DNA of 64,000 nucleotides, taken from positions 124,001-188,000 of the forward strand of contig JAQOOI010000031.1 in the NCBI GenBank assembly GCA_028554645.1. The letters run 5' to 3'. The notes under the pieces are model-generated. The model searched no databases, was not told where the DNA came from, and saw only the letters and a program-made list of their open reading frames with translations. This document shows, one piece after another, positions 50,755-62,177 of this stretch (within the stretch, counting starts at the first letter, position 1; the number at the start of each line of letters is the position of its first letter). The stretch is from Omphalotus guepiniiformis (lineage: Eukaryota; Basidiomycota; Agaricomycetes; Agaricales; Omphalotaceae). Made by a program: the position numbers and the translations under genes.

Positions 50755-52907
50755 ATGTCAGAAGTGCTTGAGTTGAACATCGCAAAACTAACTCGAAATC
50801 AGCTCGTAGAAGGAGGGAAAATCACCTATTCAGATGGACTCACAGGAGCACTGCTACCCACGACCCGGGACTTTATAACTTCACCGAACATGACTCGAAT
50901 CCCAGAGCCACCTTATGGTTCCACTCGCGATCTTTATCGTTGTAGCGATGCTCGTTATGGCCCGGACGATCCTTGTCGCTGGCCTCAACCATTCAACCCA
51001 CTATATCCTTACCTCGCATGTATCCCAGTGCGACCTGAAGATGACGCCTGGAGGTTTTATGAGTACAAAGTGATGTGGCACGACATTACGAACGATTGCG
51101 TAGATTCTACATCGGAGGAACTTGCTCGAGGGATGGGCTTGGTCGGCGGGGAACACGGTTCGGGACGGATGTTCAAGGAGAAGCTGAAGCTGGCAGTCAC
51201 CGCAGTTGAAGAGCGTGTGGCGATGTTTCTCTTGCGTTCTACGGATGCTCACGATAAGGCGCTGGTTGGGGAATTGCGGCAGATTATGGATGTATGCTAT
51301 ACACACATCACCACGATCTCGTCGCCTATACGGGATCTCCAACGTGGTTTGGTCGAACTTCAGCGGGCTTGGCTGACCTTACAAGCAATCTTCGATTACG
51401 CGGAAATCTTTGCTAAACGGATGAGGGGTGAGGAGGATGCGGTGGTAACTCACGTAGAACGTATAGGGGCTTTCGTATGGGATGACATGCAGGCGGCGGC
51501 ACTCGTCCGTGCAGGTCTACCCGTGTACTTCATTCGTCCGTATTCACAATTCAGTCGACAAATCGTTTTGCGCGCAGTGTCATTGGTGCAGCCTCATTCA
51601 CCTCTCGTTGTCACGGCTCCAGCAAACCCACCCTACCCCCCGATTATAACTACTCAGGCAGGTGCAGAGGAGAAGTTTGTTGCCATTCGTATTGCTGCTA
51701 TAAAATGTCTATCAGAACCGAGTCCATTTCAAAACGGTCATTATAGTGGTGCCTACAAGTCCTCTTATACTGTGGGTCATGGCTCAATCACCTCGCCGGT
51801 GTTCTCTGGTCCTAGTAGTCACAATGTCGCTGTCGGATATCCTGCTGCGGGGCTGGTTCGAACCAAGCGGGTCACTCACGCTGGAGAGGAGCCGTATCAC
51901 AAGCCGAGTAACCTCTCATCTGGCAACCTTCGTTACGGTAAGGGAACAGGAAGTAAGTGTGATGCAGTACTCCCGAACGTTATGGTGAAACTCATGGTAT
52001 CTTCTTAGCACCTTCCGGGCAGCGCAATCCTTTCGACGACTTACCTGGTGATGATCCGATGACACCCCCCAGACTGAAAGCGTGGGAGTGCGTGAACATG
52101 GTCATACAAAGGATGGGTGTGAAACCGGCCAAGAAGTTGTTCATCGTACCTGACCCTGGTTTGTTCTTTGGTGCAAAGGAAGCCGGGCGACAGTCTCAGC
52201 AGCTACATCAATGGGAGCACTTTCGCTGTGCTTGGCTAGCCAGGTGCTCCAGTCAGTCTAAACCAGCTGAACCACAGACCACGGAGACTTGGCGCATAAT
52301 CTTGAATCTACCGATGTTGAAGGTGAACCATGAGCGCGAGGCGAAGACCAAGAAGCAGGCACAGACAGATGAAGTCTTCCGAATGATGCGCGAAACGATG
52401 GAGCTGTTCGGTGAAGGAATTTCCACAATTGTGACCTCATCGCATGGTCCATTTGATCCTCGTCGGGGGCAGGTGCTGATATGGGAGCTGTCAATGATGA
52501 ACTTTGTTCACGAGATACAGTATACGGATCGCATCTTGGACCAGACGAGGCCTAGGCCGTCTATCAATGTCAGCGCAGCGCAACTCGCAGTCGCAGAGGC
52601 ACGACATTGCCATGAACGAGAAGCATTGGCAAGGCAGGTCTTCAATGGCATTGAATGCAGCGGGGGGAACCTTGGTATAGCATCTACCTTGTGGTCTGAG
52701 CGCTACCAGGCTTTGAAGGTGTTCTGGAAGATAATGGACACCTGGCCAGGCGCAAAGTCTACCAACTGGCAACGCGGTATCGATATGGATCTCACTCAGC
52801 TGCCGAAGTTAGGAGAGAATTGGGAACGCGAATTAGCGCAATTTTATGTTCAGTGTGCGTTCAATGTTCTTAAACGCCCGCCAGTCCTGCCTTGTTGTCG
52901 TGTGTAG
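50755..52907 (+). CDS. large KDZ cargo protein, unknown function
   Basis: Two exons (50755-51952, 52009-52907) joined in phase give about 698 residues. It begins MSEVLELNIAKL and contains PEPPYGSTRDLYRC and DARYGPDDPCRWPQPF. A helical region (FKEKLKLAVTAVEERVAMFL, LVELQRAWLTLQAIFDYAEI) precedes a Pro/Gly/Ser linker. The second domain has RMGVKPAKKLFIVPDPG and LKVFWKIMDTWPGAKSTNW. The PYGSTRDL-RC-DARYGP motif pair looks conserved, but I could not place it in a named family. It has the same orientation as its neighbours and precedes the transposase by 0.86 kb. Confidence 0.65.
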
Positions 52908-53766
52908 CATGTCTTTAACACTCAAAGTAGTGTGCTGCTCTTGTCCTTAGTTGTGATGAATTGCTTGAACTTAATGCACTATGTACTTTCTTTCTTAAGC
53001 TTCAACTGAGACGAGATTCAACATAATTATTCAGTCTTCAAAGTTCAAGGCTCTAAAAATTCGAGAACCTCATATATATTATTAAATAAACAACCAGCAT
53101 AACAAGAGTATACACAAACAAAAGAGAAATCTATCACTGTCAGCAACTGCCAGCAACCGCCACCAGCTCTGACTCCTCTTTCTGACTATGCAGTTGTCCC
53201 GTATCGTGCTGAGTGCCGCTCAGCTGCATTGGAATTCAAGAAAGAAGGGTTTCAGCATGGGTGGCTGGTTGCAGCACCACTGGTCAAGATAGCGAGCCTG
53301 TGTTGTTCTGTATTTATCTTCGAGTTTTTTTTTCACTTTCTGCTTGCTAACTGTCTCGCACTACAGGTACTGCTCAGGTTTATTCTATTGCCGCCACTCA
53401 GTGTGGTTCGTGCAGTCTACGGCTTAGTGTCGTTAGACAAATCGGCTTTGTCCCGATTTTCACCATCCCCCCACCCTACCTTTGCAAATTCTTGGCCACC
53501 GCCAAAGGGTACCACCTTCAGCAAGGTCAGTGCAGCACTTCAGTTGCCCAGGCCGAAAGCTGACGGGCACACCTAATCTCAGTATCTTCTACTCCATCGT
53601 CTTTTGCGCGTGTGGAGGCCTTTGGCTTGTTTACCAGTTGAACGAGCTACGTGGCCAGGACACGTCAGGCTTACTCAACCAAATCTTCTCTATTCGTCGA
53701 GGTCGAGGTCAGTTTTGAGTACGCAGGTTCAATGACTTCTTGCTGATTGCGCGCGCTTCCCAACAG
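52908..53766 (+). other. spacer upstream of KDZ transposase, no gene recognised
   Basis: Contains repeated CAGCAACTGCCAGCAACCGCC near 53140 and short unconnected ORFs. It presumably holds the transposase promoter and 5' UTR; no clear TATA box was identified. Confidence 0.35.
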
Positions 53767-56700
53767 ATGGCTCCGAGGCGCCCTCAAATGGTGGATGAAG
53801 AAGCTTTTAGGAGGGCCATTGTGGATGTTCCCGGTATTACGGAACCATCTAGTTTCACGTCCCCAGCTCTTTCTGCTGCAGCAACGGCTCCGTCACAGAG
53901 CTCAGCTGGAGGGGCAGAGGCATCTAGTGAAAGCGTGAAGGGCGCACCTGAGAATAGTGCGAAGAACAGGGTTAGTACCGGCATCCTCTGAAACGTTTTC
54001 AATGCTAAAGCAGAGTTTATACATAGCGTGCTACGGTGCTTGAGCATTACGATATGAAGCTCGATAAAATGCTCTCTGCGTACATCGCAAGAGACGCTGA
54101 CGCGCGCATCGGTCAGCCCTGCACCTGCGCTATCAATACTCGGACGACACGATGCAGAGAGTGTTTCTTGCTCCCTCCTATGTGCAACGACTGTTTCTTG
54201 GCAGTGCACCAACACAATCCGTTCCACTGGGCGGAGGTCTGGAATGCGGAAGAAGGGTTTTTCACGCGCTCTGACCTCTCTGCTCTTCGAGAAGGATGGG
54301 CATTCAACTTGGGCCACGACGGTGAACCTTGCAAGCACTCGTCTACTCCATTCAATATCAATGTAGTCGACACTAATGGTGTTCATGGGACGCGGGTTAG
54401 ATACTGTGGATGCAAAGGTCCACGGAAATGGGAAAACCTCTTTGAGGCTGGGCTCTTTCCAGGGACAGTTTTAGACCCAGGAACAGCATATACATTTAGA
54501 GTACTGCGGGAGTATCAAATCCACTCTGAAGCTTCCAAAAAACATGCCTATGATTATGCGCGAGCGCTTGCTCAGCTGACTGATTTTGCGTTCCCTCATA
54601 AGGTACCGACTTTTTACACTAATTTCCAACTCATCTCGCGAATCTGGGCTTTCTTGAGGACTTCGAAGTGGTGTGGGCAAGGGCATGGGATCGATGCTCC
54701 CTTGCCGCATCGTGTGCCGGGAAACATGGCTGTGTACTGCCCCAGTTGTCCTGAGGAGTGCATGAACATGGAACAAGGTTGGGAGCAGACCCCGGATTCG
54801 TTGAAACATCTGCACTCTTGCCGCCGAACATTGGACGGCAACTTTCAGTTAAATCATTTCAAGAAGGCACACGATCCGAAGGACGTCTCTTTGTACGAGG
54901 GCAGATCTATCTTTCCAAATCATGATGTCGAGGCGAATTACATCGCTGAAGTGCCTCAACTTCAAAAAGATCGGAAACGTATGCTTCGAGAATCTAGGCA
55001 GGAGGGTAATGAAGAAATAGGAGTGGTAATAGAGAGGATGAAGGCTGAAAGGAAGGAGGAAGCGCGGAAACGAGAAGAAAAGGTTAACTGCTCATACCTG
55101 AGCGCAATCGAAAAGCAGAATAAGAAGAAGTTCAAGGGCATGGACATCACTGGTGTTGTTAACGTCATGTGCGACCATGGTGTGTCCGAGGGGATGGTGG
55201 ATTTGCAGCTGGGTGAGCGGTTTGCCAACACCGACCTTGCTCTTGCGCATGCCATGTCGTGTCGTGGGTTCAGCAAAGGCGCAGTGCCAGACCATCTTCT
55301 GAGCTATGATAGTCAATGCAACTATAGTGTTCACCTGCACGAGCGTTTCAGCGAAAATTTCCCGCACCTTGCTCACCTCCTCCAAAAAATGCGCTTCACT
55401 ATCCCAGCAATGCATGTACGCAATCACCTTGATATGTGCATGTACCTGTATGCTGCTGCGTATAAAACTTGCATGGGCCACTTTCATGGAGAGTCAGCGG
55501 AAGTAATCTGGGCTGAGCTGAACGGGTTGGGCACTGCAGTCCGGCAGATGAGCAATGGTCATCGGCAAGACACCATTATTGAGATGATATACTCGTGGAG
55601 TTCTCGCAAGGTGTACAACATGAGTTATCAGCTCCAGAAGGACTTAGAATATGCTAAGAAGAAATATTCGCAGACGAAGGAGAACATGGAGGGATTGTGC
55701 GTCATTCATCGCGATAAGCTCGAGCGCTGAAATGCGGAAGATCGCTCACCCAGAGTCGATGCTAAAAACAAGCGCCTTGTGCATTCGGTGTACGCCCAGG
55801 AGCCGAATAAGAGTTTGAGTTTCACTCAGCTCATTCAGAGGATGATCAAGTCGGAGGCAGCAATTCTTTGCGGGTCGGATACTGTGGTCAAGGAGAGTCT
55901 GGTCGGAAGGTTTCTGAAAGAAGCGTTACACATACAAGATGCGCAGGTAGAGTTGAAGCGAAAAATTCAACACATACGGGATACTGGGAGAGTAGCAGAC
56001 GAGAAGGCGGCAGAAGAGCTGGTTGAGAGACGAATGAGGTTGATGCACCAAATCGAGGCGTTGCGCAAGCAGCAGCCTATGGTGATGCCAGGCATTGGAG
56101 ACCTTGTGCACTCATCAGAGGCTTGCGAACCTGAAGAGGAGAAGTTGTGGTTACCTTCAGATATTCATGCAAGTGAGCATGAAATGTTTGGTCTGCGGGC
56201 ATTGGCAGAGAAAGAGGTGGAGCTTCGAGAGGGAATGGCTTGGGACTGCATCGTCGAGTTGCAGGCGATAGTACGAATGCTGTCAGCGGTGTATAGCTAC
56301 AAGGATATTCATGATCGTGGCCAGGAGCAGAACACGAGAAGTGCAACTGCTATCATGCATTACAATGAGAGAAGGGCTGAGCAGTTGGAAGATTACAATA
56401 GGCACCGAAAAGCATTAGTGAATCTGGGAGCGGCTTCGGAGGAATCAGAGAAGTGGAGAAAATTAGATGTCACTGACACGTACCGGAGGTCGACGACCGC
56501 AAAACGAGGTCTAGGAGCCTCACGGCGCGTAGATGGCGTACTATGGAGGATGGGCACAGGTGCCGAGAGTCCAGGGACAGACGGTTCGGCAGAGATACTA
56601 GTTCAGAGGGGTCAGGATACTGGACCTGTTGGCACTCAAATGTCGAGGCGGAGGGGTGAGTTTTTCCGAAATTGAGTGAACTGCTAGAGCTGATGATGAA

Positions 56701-57578
56701 TTCGTCTAGCAATTGGTCAGCCAAAGTCCCCTGTGAAAGTGGCTGCTACAAAAGGTGCGAAACTTGTCTTCATGCGGCTATAAGCATACTCAAAAACAAT
56801 ATATATATAGCTCACCACAACGAAGATGCTCACAACGCAAACGCAGAACGGCCTGCTAAACATTTGAAGACAGGTGATAATCAGTGCAGTGGAGAGCCGT
56901 CTTCAGCGCCAGAACGAGATGGTTGGATTTGGCGACGAGGACTGCAGGAGGGAAAGGTCGATGAATGGGCAGAGGAACGTAAGTCCGTAGTACATGGTGT
57001 TGTGTTGTTGCCCTTGTCTAATGGTTGGAAGCGCAGAAGAAAAGGTAAAATTCTTTCGCGATGAAGCCGAGATGGAGAGGTGGAGGGAACAAGTAGAAAT
57101 AAAACACGCCGAGTTTGCGCGTTGCATACGTTACTTTACCAAGATGGCGGCGGTTTGGCAGAATCTATCGGATCAGAAGACGTGGAAGCCGCATAAGACA
57201 GCAAGCAGAGAGATAGCAGCAGAGTCAAGGGCAATGTCACCTGGTCATGCTGCGTATGCACTCAAGCAGGCGAGATTGTACACGGTTTTGCAACGAGACT
57301 GTACTAGACGATTTGCGGAGTCAGGGCTAGAAAAACTTCGCAATGAAGGGGCGGGAGAGCTACTTGCGGACAGAGTTCAAAAGTGGCGCGTGATGGAAAT
57401 GCAAGGGTTCCCGGTAGTTGAAAGGTAAGAGCTTTGAATTCTGAAAAAAAAGCCTTGACTGATCATGTTCACTCGCAGTGAACGACCAGCTTTCGTCGAC
57501 CCAACCGCCAACGCGGGTGACGTAACTTTGCCGGAGTCGGACAGCGAAGACAGTGAGGTCGATGAATTACACGCGTAA
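53767..57578 (+). pseudogene. KDZ transposase with CxC2 domain, in-frame TGA
   Basis: Six exons (53767-53970, 54027-56655, 56710-56754, 56811-56978, 57037-57424, 57479-57578) form one frame broken only by TGA at 55728-55730. Exon 2 starts with a CxC2-type cysteine region (CTCAINTRTTRCRECF, CNDCFLAVH, RVRYCGC). An FYTNFQLISRIWAFLRTSK segment and CPSCPEECMN then lead into the KDZ core. The catalytic acids are D in GMDITGVVN, D in LLSYDSQCNYS and E in HGESAEVIWAELNG. The C-terminal exons carry WIWRRGLQEGK and EAEMERWREQVEIKHAEFARCIR, usual KDZ tail motifs. The TGA lies after the core and removes the coiled-coil tail; it may inactivate the protein or be bypassed. Confidence 0.85.
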
Positions 57579-57608
57579 ACAAGTGTCCCCGAGACAATCT
57601 CTCACTCA

Positions 57609-57890
57609 AAAACGCTCAGTCGAGGTCAGTACTTGTTTTTCTAGTTCACAAATGCCGCTGAACCGTCTATTCATCAGTCTCCAACTCTCTTCAGCACCAT
57701 CAACCGCCCTTCACGCGCCATCTTTTCGTCTTTTCGTCTTTTTGTTCTAACTACACTCCAATTCAAGGTGAGTACTTGTGTTTTTAGTTCATAAATGGTG
57801 CTGAACCGTCTATCCATCAGTCTTCAACCCTTTTCAGCACCATCAACCGCCCTTCACGCGCCATCTTCTCCTCTTTTCGTCTTTTCGTTC
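57609..57890 (+). repeat. two-copy tandem duplication of about 145 bp
   Basis: The segments about 57625-57745 and 57769-57890 share GCTGAACCGTCTAT, TTCAGCACCATCAACCGCCC and ACGCGCCATCTT in order. They lie between the transposase stop and the right end of the KDZ element. Small ORFs through them duplicate each other and are not called as genes. Confidence 0.7.
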
Positions 57891-58399
57891 CCGCTGCGCT
57901 TCAACTTTCGCTCCCAGCTTCGTCTCTCTTCTACTCCCCACCGCCACCTCACGCGCTGTATTCGCGTCGCTATTCGAAGCGTACCAACCGCTATCATTCA
58001 AAACACTTTCGTGCAGACGATTCTCGGTTCACGAATGTGGGGGATACACGTTGATGCGGAGTGGCACCAAGAGGACGATAATGGTGAGTAATCTATATAG
58101 TAGTTCATATGCCTTCGCCTCACTTCATATGCAGTTCAATTCAAACTTACACTTCAAATCGAGTTTTCGCTTCATACGATCAGGATCTTTTCATTCCGTT
58201 CAGTGGTGAGTTCGTTCATTTTCGTTTCAAGCGCATGCATTCACCTCTTTGGCCTCAGTTCCAAAAGGATTTCAAAAGGCGCCATGCGAATACCGAGTAG
58301 CTCAACCGGCTGGTAGTTGTAGTTGCATTCATACCGTGCGTCGCGTTCTACACATATGCGATAACTCACAGTTGATAGCGTCTCGCAGGTTTCGACGCC

Positions 58400-58785
58400 C
58401 TGATTCGTGGTTCATTTGTGGTTCAATACCTTCCCTTGCAGTTCAAATGTCCTCATCCGCGGTTCATTCGTCCTGATTCGTGGTTCATTTGTGTTTCAAT
58501 ACCTTTCTTGCAGTTCAAATGTCCTCATCCGTGGTTCATTTGCGGTTCAATTGCTCACTTGTAGTCGCGAGTTCATTCACGGTTCAATTGCTTGCTTATA
58601 AGTTGCGGGTTCAATTGCGGTTCAATTGCTTGCTTGTAGTCACGAGTTCATTTACGGTTCAATTATGTTTTAGTTCAAAAGCTAGTGTACAGTTCAAATA
58701 CAATTCATATTACATCGTGTTCAAATGTGGTTCAAATCATAAGTGGTTCAAATCATAACTGGTTCAAATCATAAGAACACTTAGC
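58400..58785. repeat. right subterminal array of GTTCA motifs
   Basis: Repeats of GGTTCAAT, GTTCATT and GTTCAAAT, the reverse complement of the left array motifs, running to the right inverted repeat. ORFs through the array are repeat artefacts. Confidence 0.8.
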
Positions 58786-58846
58786 TACTGTTTCAAACGC
58801 AGATCATATTTTGGGCATGACCGAAAGTGATTAATCAAAACTGGTT
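58786..58846 (-). repeat. right terminal inverted repeat of KDZ element
   Basis: Partner of 37502-37562. Its outer palindrome TGATTAATCA lies at 58828-58837. Confidence 0.8.
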
Positions 58847-58862
58847 GTCTTACAGCGCTACT

Positions 58863-58929
58863 TGTTCCTGATCGAGGTAGTCCTGGACTATGGGGCCCCA
58901 GAAGTCCAAGAGATTCAAGGATTGGTTAA
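58863..58929 (+). pseudogene. displaced C-terminal end of the coiled-coil gene
   Basis: Joining EPTLL from 37492 to this segment gives VPDRGSPGLWGPRSPRDS and a TAA at 58927-58929. That is the C-terminus I expect for this family. The segment is directly after the KDZ element and a GCGCTACT copy of the target site. Confidence 0.7.
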
Positions 58930-59477
58930 GCCTTCAAGCTTCAAGTTCAATCATTCAGTCTTGTGGTATTTTTGGATGACAAGACTTCAAAAAGTGTTTG
59001 TCTTTCTATGGGAGAGTATCCTCCCCGCGTTGTATTTCCTTTCGATTTCTCCTGTTTTGATTTATTCCTCATCTCTATTTTGATCCCCTCATACTTCTCG
59101 ATGCCTGTTACGCTATTTACGATACGCTTACGACCTGTTATCCCGATCACGACATTGACTGTTTCTGGTCTTGCTCATCATGCTTCATATGCTTGCTTCG
59201 TTCGTTACTCTGCGACCTTCTTTTCTTGATCTATGTTCAGGTTCTATGCTCTATGGTCACCCCCCATCATATTCATTCACTCTCACTTATGGATTTCTTG
59301 AGACTATTAATCCAGCTATTTCAATACGATCCAGTATCTTTTGTTGTATATCTGTTCCAAAATTATAATGTTCTATTCTTTTGTTGGATGCAGTGCACCC
59401 ATGAGCCCATATACTCCAACCGCGTCGGCCCAAATGTGCAGAAACTAGTAGCAACCCAAGTCATTCAAATCCTGCAT
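58930..59477. other. intergenic, nothing recognised
   Basis: Chromosomal sequence between the displaced exon and the next gene. Short ORFs without motifs. Confidence 0.4.
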
Positions 59478-60324
59478 TCATCGCCCTTGCCTCGCACGCT
59501 CCCGTAACAATTTGTATAGATGCTCCGCGAGACCTGGTGTGAGCTGTGTGAGGCCGTCAGAGGTGCAAAGGCGATAGGCTGGCATAGGTTGGTATGTCTC
59601 TGAGAGAATCTGTTGAAAAAGCAGAATGAGCAAGTGTGAGGAGGTTTGGGACAGGAGATCAGCGTACTTGACTGTCTTCGACGAGGACGGACGCTATGAT
59701 ATCGTCAGGGTCACCAATTCGGCCTAATGCTGGAACGTTTCTGTCATCTATTTGAGCATATATTAGGGACCGAGTTATAATGAGTCTTGAATGCCCTTCC
59801 AAAGACTCACCATGAACGTGCATCCACCCATATTGCAGCTGCTTAGCTCCGTTGCTTTGAATCTCGTCTACGTCCTCTCGTAGGCCAGTCTGGATAGCTT
59901 CATGTAAGAGGGCACAGAATTTCACTGTTGGAACTTGATTAGAAGGGCAAGATATCACAAAGTGATGGAATCTGAACAGACGGTTCTCTTTGAAATCATT
60001 CAACCCCGCTCCGCCTTCACCTTCACTTTCATTTTCAGCTTCTTCTCCTGCTGCTGCAGCACCGCTCGCAGGTAACCAGCCTACAACTGTACACGAATCC
60101 GATGTTGGCGGAGGATCTGGGAGAAACGAGATGGCAAATGCTGGAAGAGTGCGCGAGAGAGGTGAAGGTGGTTGTATGAGATGGTAAAATAGGTTTCCAC
60201 GAGACGGGTCGGGGAACGAAGTAGGTGCACTGGAGTGCTTATTTCGAAGGGGAGGAAGACGCGTAGGCCATTGTCGTCGACTTGCAAGAAAGCGAGTAGT
60301 CGCTGTTCGTAGCAAAGTTTGCAT
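59478..60324 (-). CDS. conserved mitochondrial-type protein of unknown function
   Basis: Three exons: ATG at 60324, donor after CATGTTCATG (about 59812), acceptor AAATAG, donor GTACGC after GACAGTCAA, acceptor CAACAG, and TGA at 59478-59480. The N-terminus MQTLLRTATTRFLASRRQW is Arg-rich, amphipathic and lacks acids, as in a mitochondrial presequence. Conserved-looking blocks are GNLFYHLI, SCTVVGWLPASG, AGLNDFKENRLFRF, LHEAIQTGLREDVDEI, GWMHVHDDRNVPALGRIGDP, DDIIASVLVED and YRLCTSDGLTQLTPGLAE. I recall this as a widespread single-copy basidiomycete protein. It is unrelated to the transposons and marks normal chromosomal DNA. Confidence 0.8.
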
Positions 60325-61351
<1,027 letters not shown>

Positions 61352-61753
61352 TTAAAACAGAGCATACGTCTCAGTCAAGTCCATATTGCTTGTCTTCTCG
61401 AAGATTGCCGCTGAAGCCTTCTGAACATCACGCGTGACGGACTCGAGGTTGGAAGGAGACAAGTGTGTCTTAAAGGACGCTATCAACTCCTCGTCGATGA
61501 TCCTGTCAAGACCATCAAGGAACTCCTTCTGGCGAGCGCGCAGGTCCAGTGCTATATGACAGTTAAGCATCGGCGAGAGATAGGAGCAAGAAATGATAAC
61601 CCACCTTGACACAAGACGTACAGATACGAAGAAATCAGGATCGATAAGACCTCTAGTGAGTTGATCGTTGACCTTGCGGAAATGAGGGCAGGTGTGACGG
61701 GCTGCGGTCGCCGAGAACCGCCTTGCCAGCCTGTCATCGCGGTCGGCGTTCAA
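61352..61753 (-). CDS. small helical protein, unknown
   Basis: A 133-residue open frame from ATG 61753 with [18 protein letters not shown] and, after a hydrophobic insert that may be a retained intron of about 60 nt (GTCTTG donor or similar; TATAG acceptor before CACTGGACC), [20 protein letters not shown] and [18 protein letters not shown]. Predicted all-helical. I considered a kinetochore subunit such as Nnf1 but the motifs were not convincing. It is divergent from the SRP19-like gene with only 64 bp between the two ATGs, so they probably share a promoter. Confidence 0.5.
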   Translation of the reverse strand: MNADRDDRLARRFSATAARHTCPHFRKVNDQLTRGLIDPDFFVSVRLVSRWVIISCSYLSPMLNCHIALDLRARQKEFLDGLDRIIDEELIASFKTHLSPSNLESVTRDVQKASAAIFEKTSNMDLTETYALF

Positions 61754-61817
61754 GAAAGAAATAGCGCGTCTGGTTTTCGTGGGAAGCTCCAGCTCTGTTT
61801 GCCTCTGCTCATCATCA

Positions 61818-62124
61818 TGTCCAGAAAACCGACAATCGAAGAAGAATTCGACGACGACACAGACCTTCCTTTGCCCCGAGCACCTTTGCCAATTACTGGC
61901 GTTCGCGGGCCTCTCTTACATCGGATGATGACGTCGACGATGGCGGCGAAGGCAATTCGTTTTCGCAGCCTTGCAGATCCAGCATCGCCTCCACCATCTC
62001 AACTGAAGAATACGGTGACGGATATTACACCGTATAAATCGTACGTATCGTTGTTTGTTTTGAAGATGTGATCATCGAGTTTGCGCGTTCACAGATGGAG
62101 GTGTAATACATTGACCGAGTGAAC
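61818..62124 (+). pseudogene. SRP19: truncated SRP19-like gene
   Basis: The ORF begins MSRKPTIEEEFDDDTDLPLP and reaches ADPASPPPSQ and NTVTDITPYKS, then a 51-nt intron (GTACGT...CACAG) leads to SWRC. These resemble the N-terminal part of basidiomycete SRP19, the signal recognition particle subunit that binds SRP RNA, where TDITPYKSW-C is followed by the RNA-binding domain. Here the frame ends almost at once (stop TGA by 62124) and the domain is missing. The stretch 61920-61975 also reads better in another frame (TSDDDVDDGGEG), suggesting two compensating shifts. SRP19 is essential in fungi, so a complete copy should exist elsewhere. Family call is from memory. Confidence 0.5.
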
Positions 62125-62177
62125 AAAAAGTGTGTCAACTTTTTCTATAATCAAGCCGAAGTTTGACTTCATTGCTT

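Larger units (their letters stand above)
37493..58854 (+). mobile_element. 21.4 kb KDZ-family DNA transposon with cargo
   Basis: Its ends form 61-bp inverted repeats (37502-37562 and 58786-58846, three mismatches), each with TGATTAATCA followed by a TTTCGGTCATGCCC core. The flanks ACGCTACT (37485-37492) and GCGCTACT (58855-58862) are an 8-bp duplication with one mismatch, as expected for the KDZ/Zisupton group. Removal of the element and one duplication rejoins a host coding frame. Inside are a minus-strand acidic cargo gene, a nested Copia, four further + strand genes and the KDZ transposase (53767-57578). Subterminal arrays of TTGAAC/GTTCAA flank the ends. The transposase has an in-frame TGA. 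Confidence 0.85.

Noticed and set aside
58407..58758. Overlapping ORFs encoding MVHLCFNT-type repeats
   Set aside because: Products of the subterminal GTTCA array, not genes.
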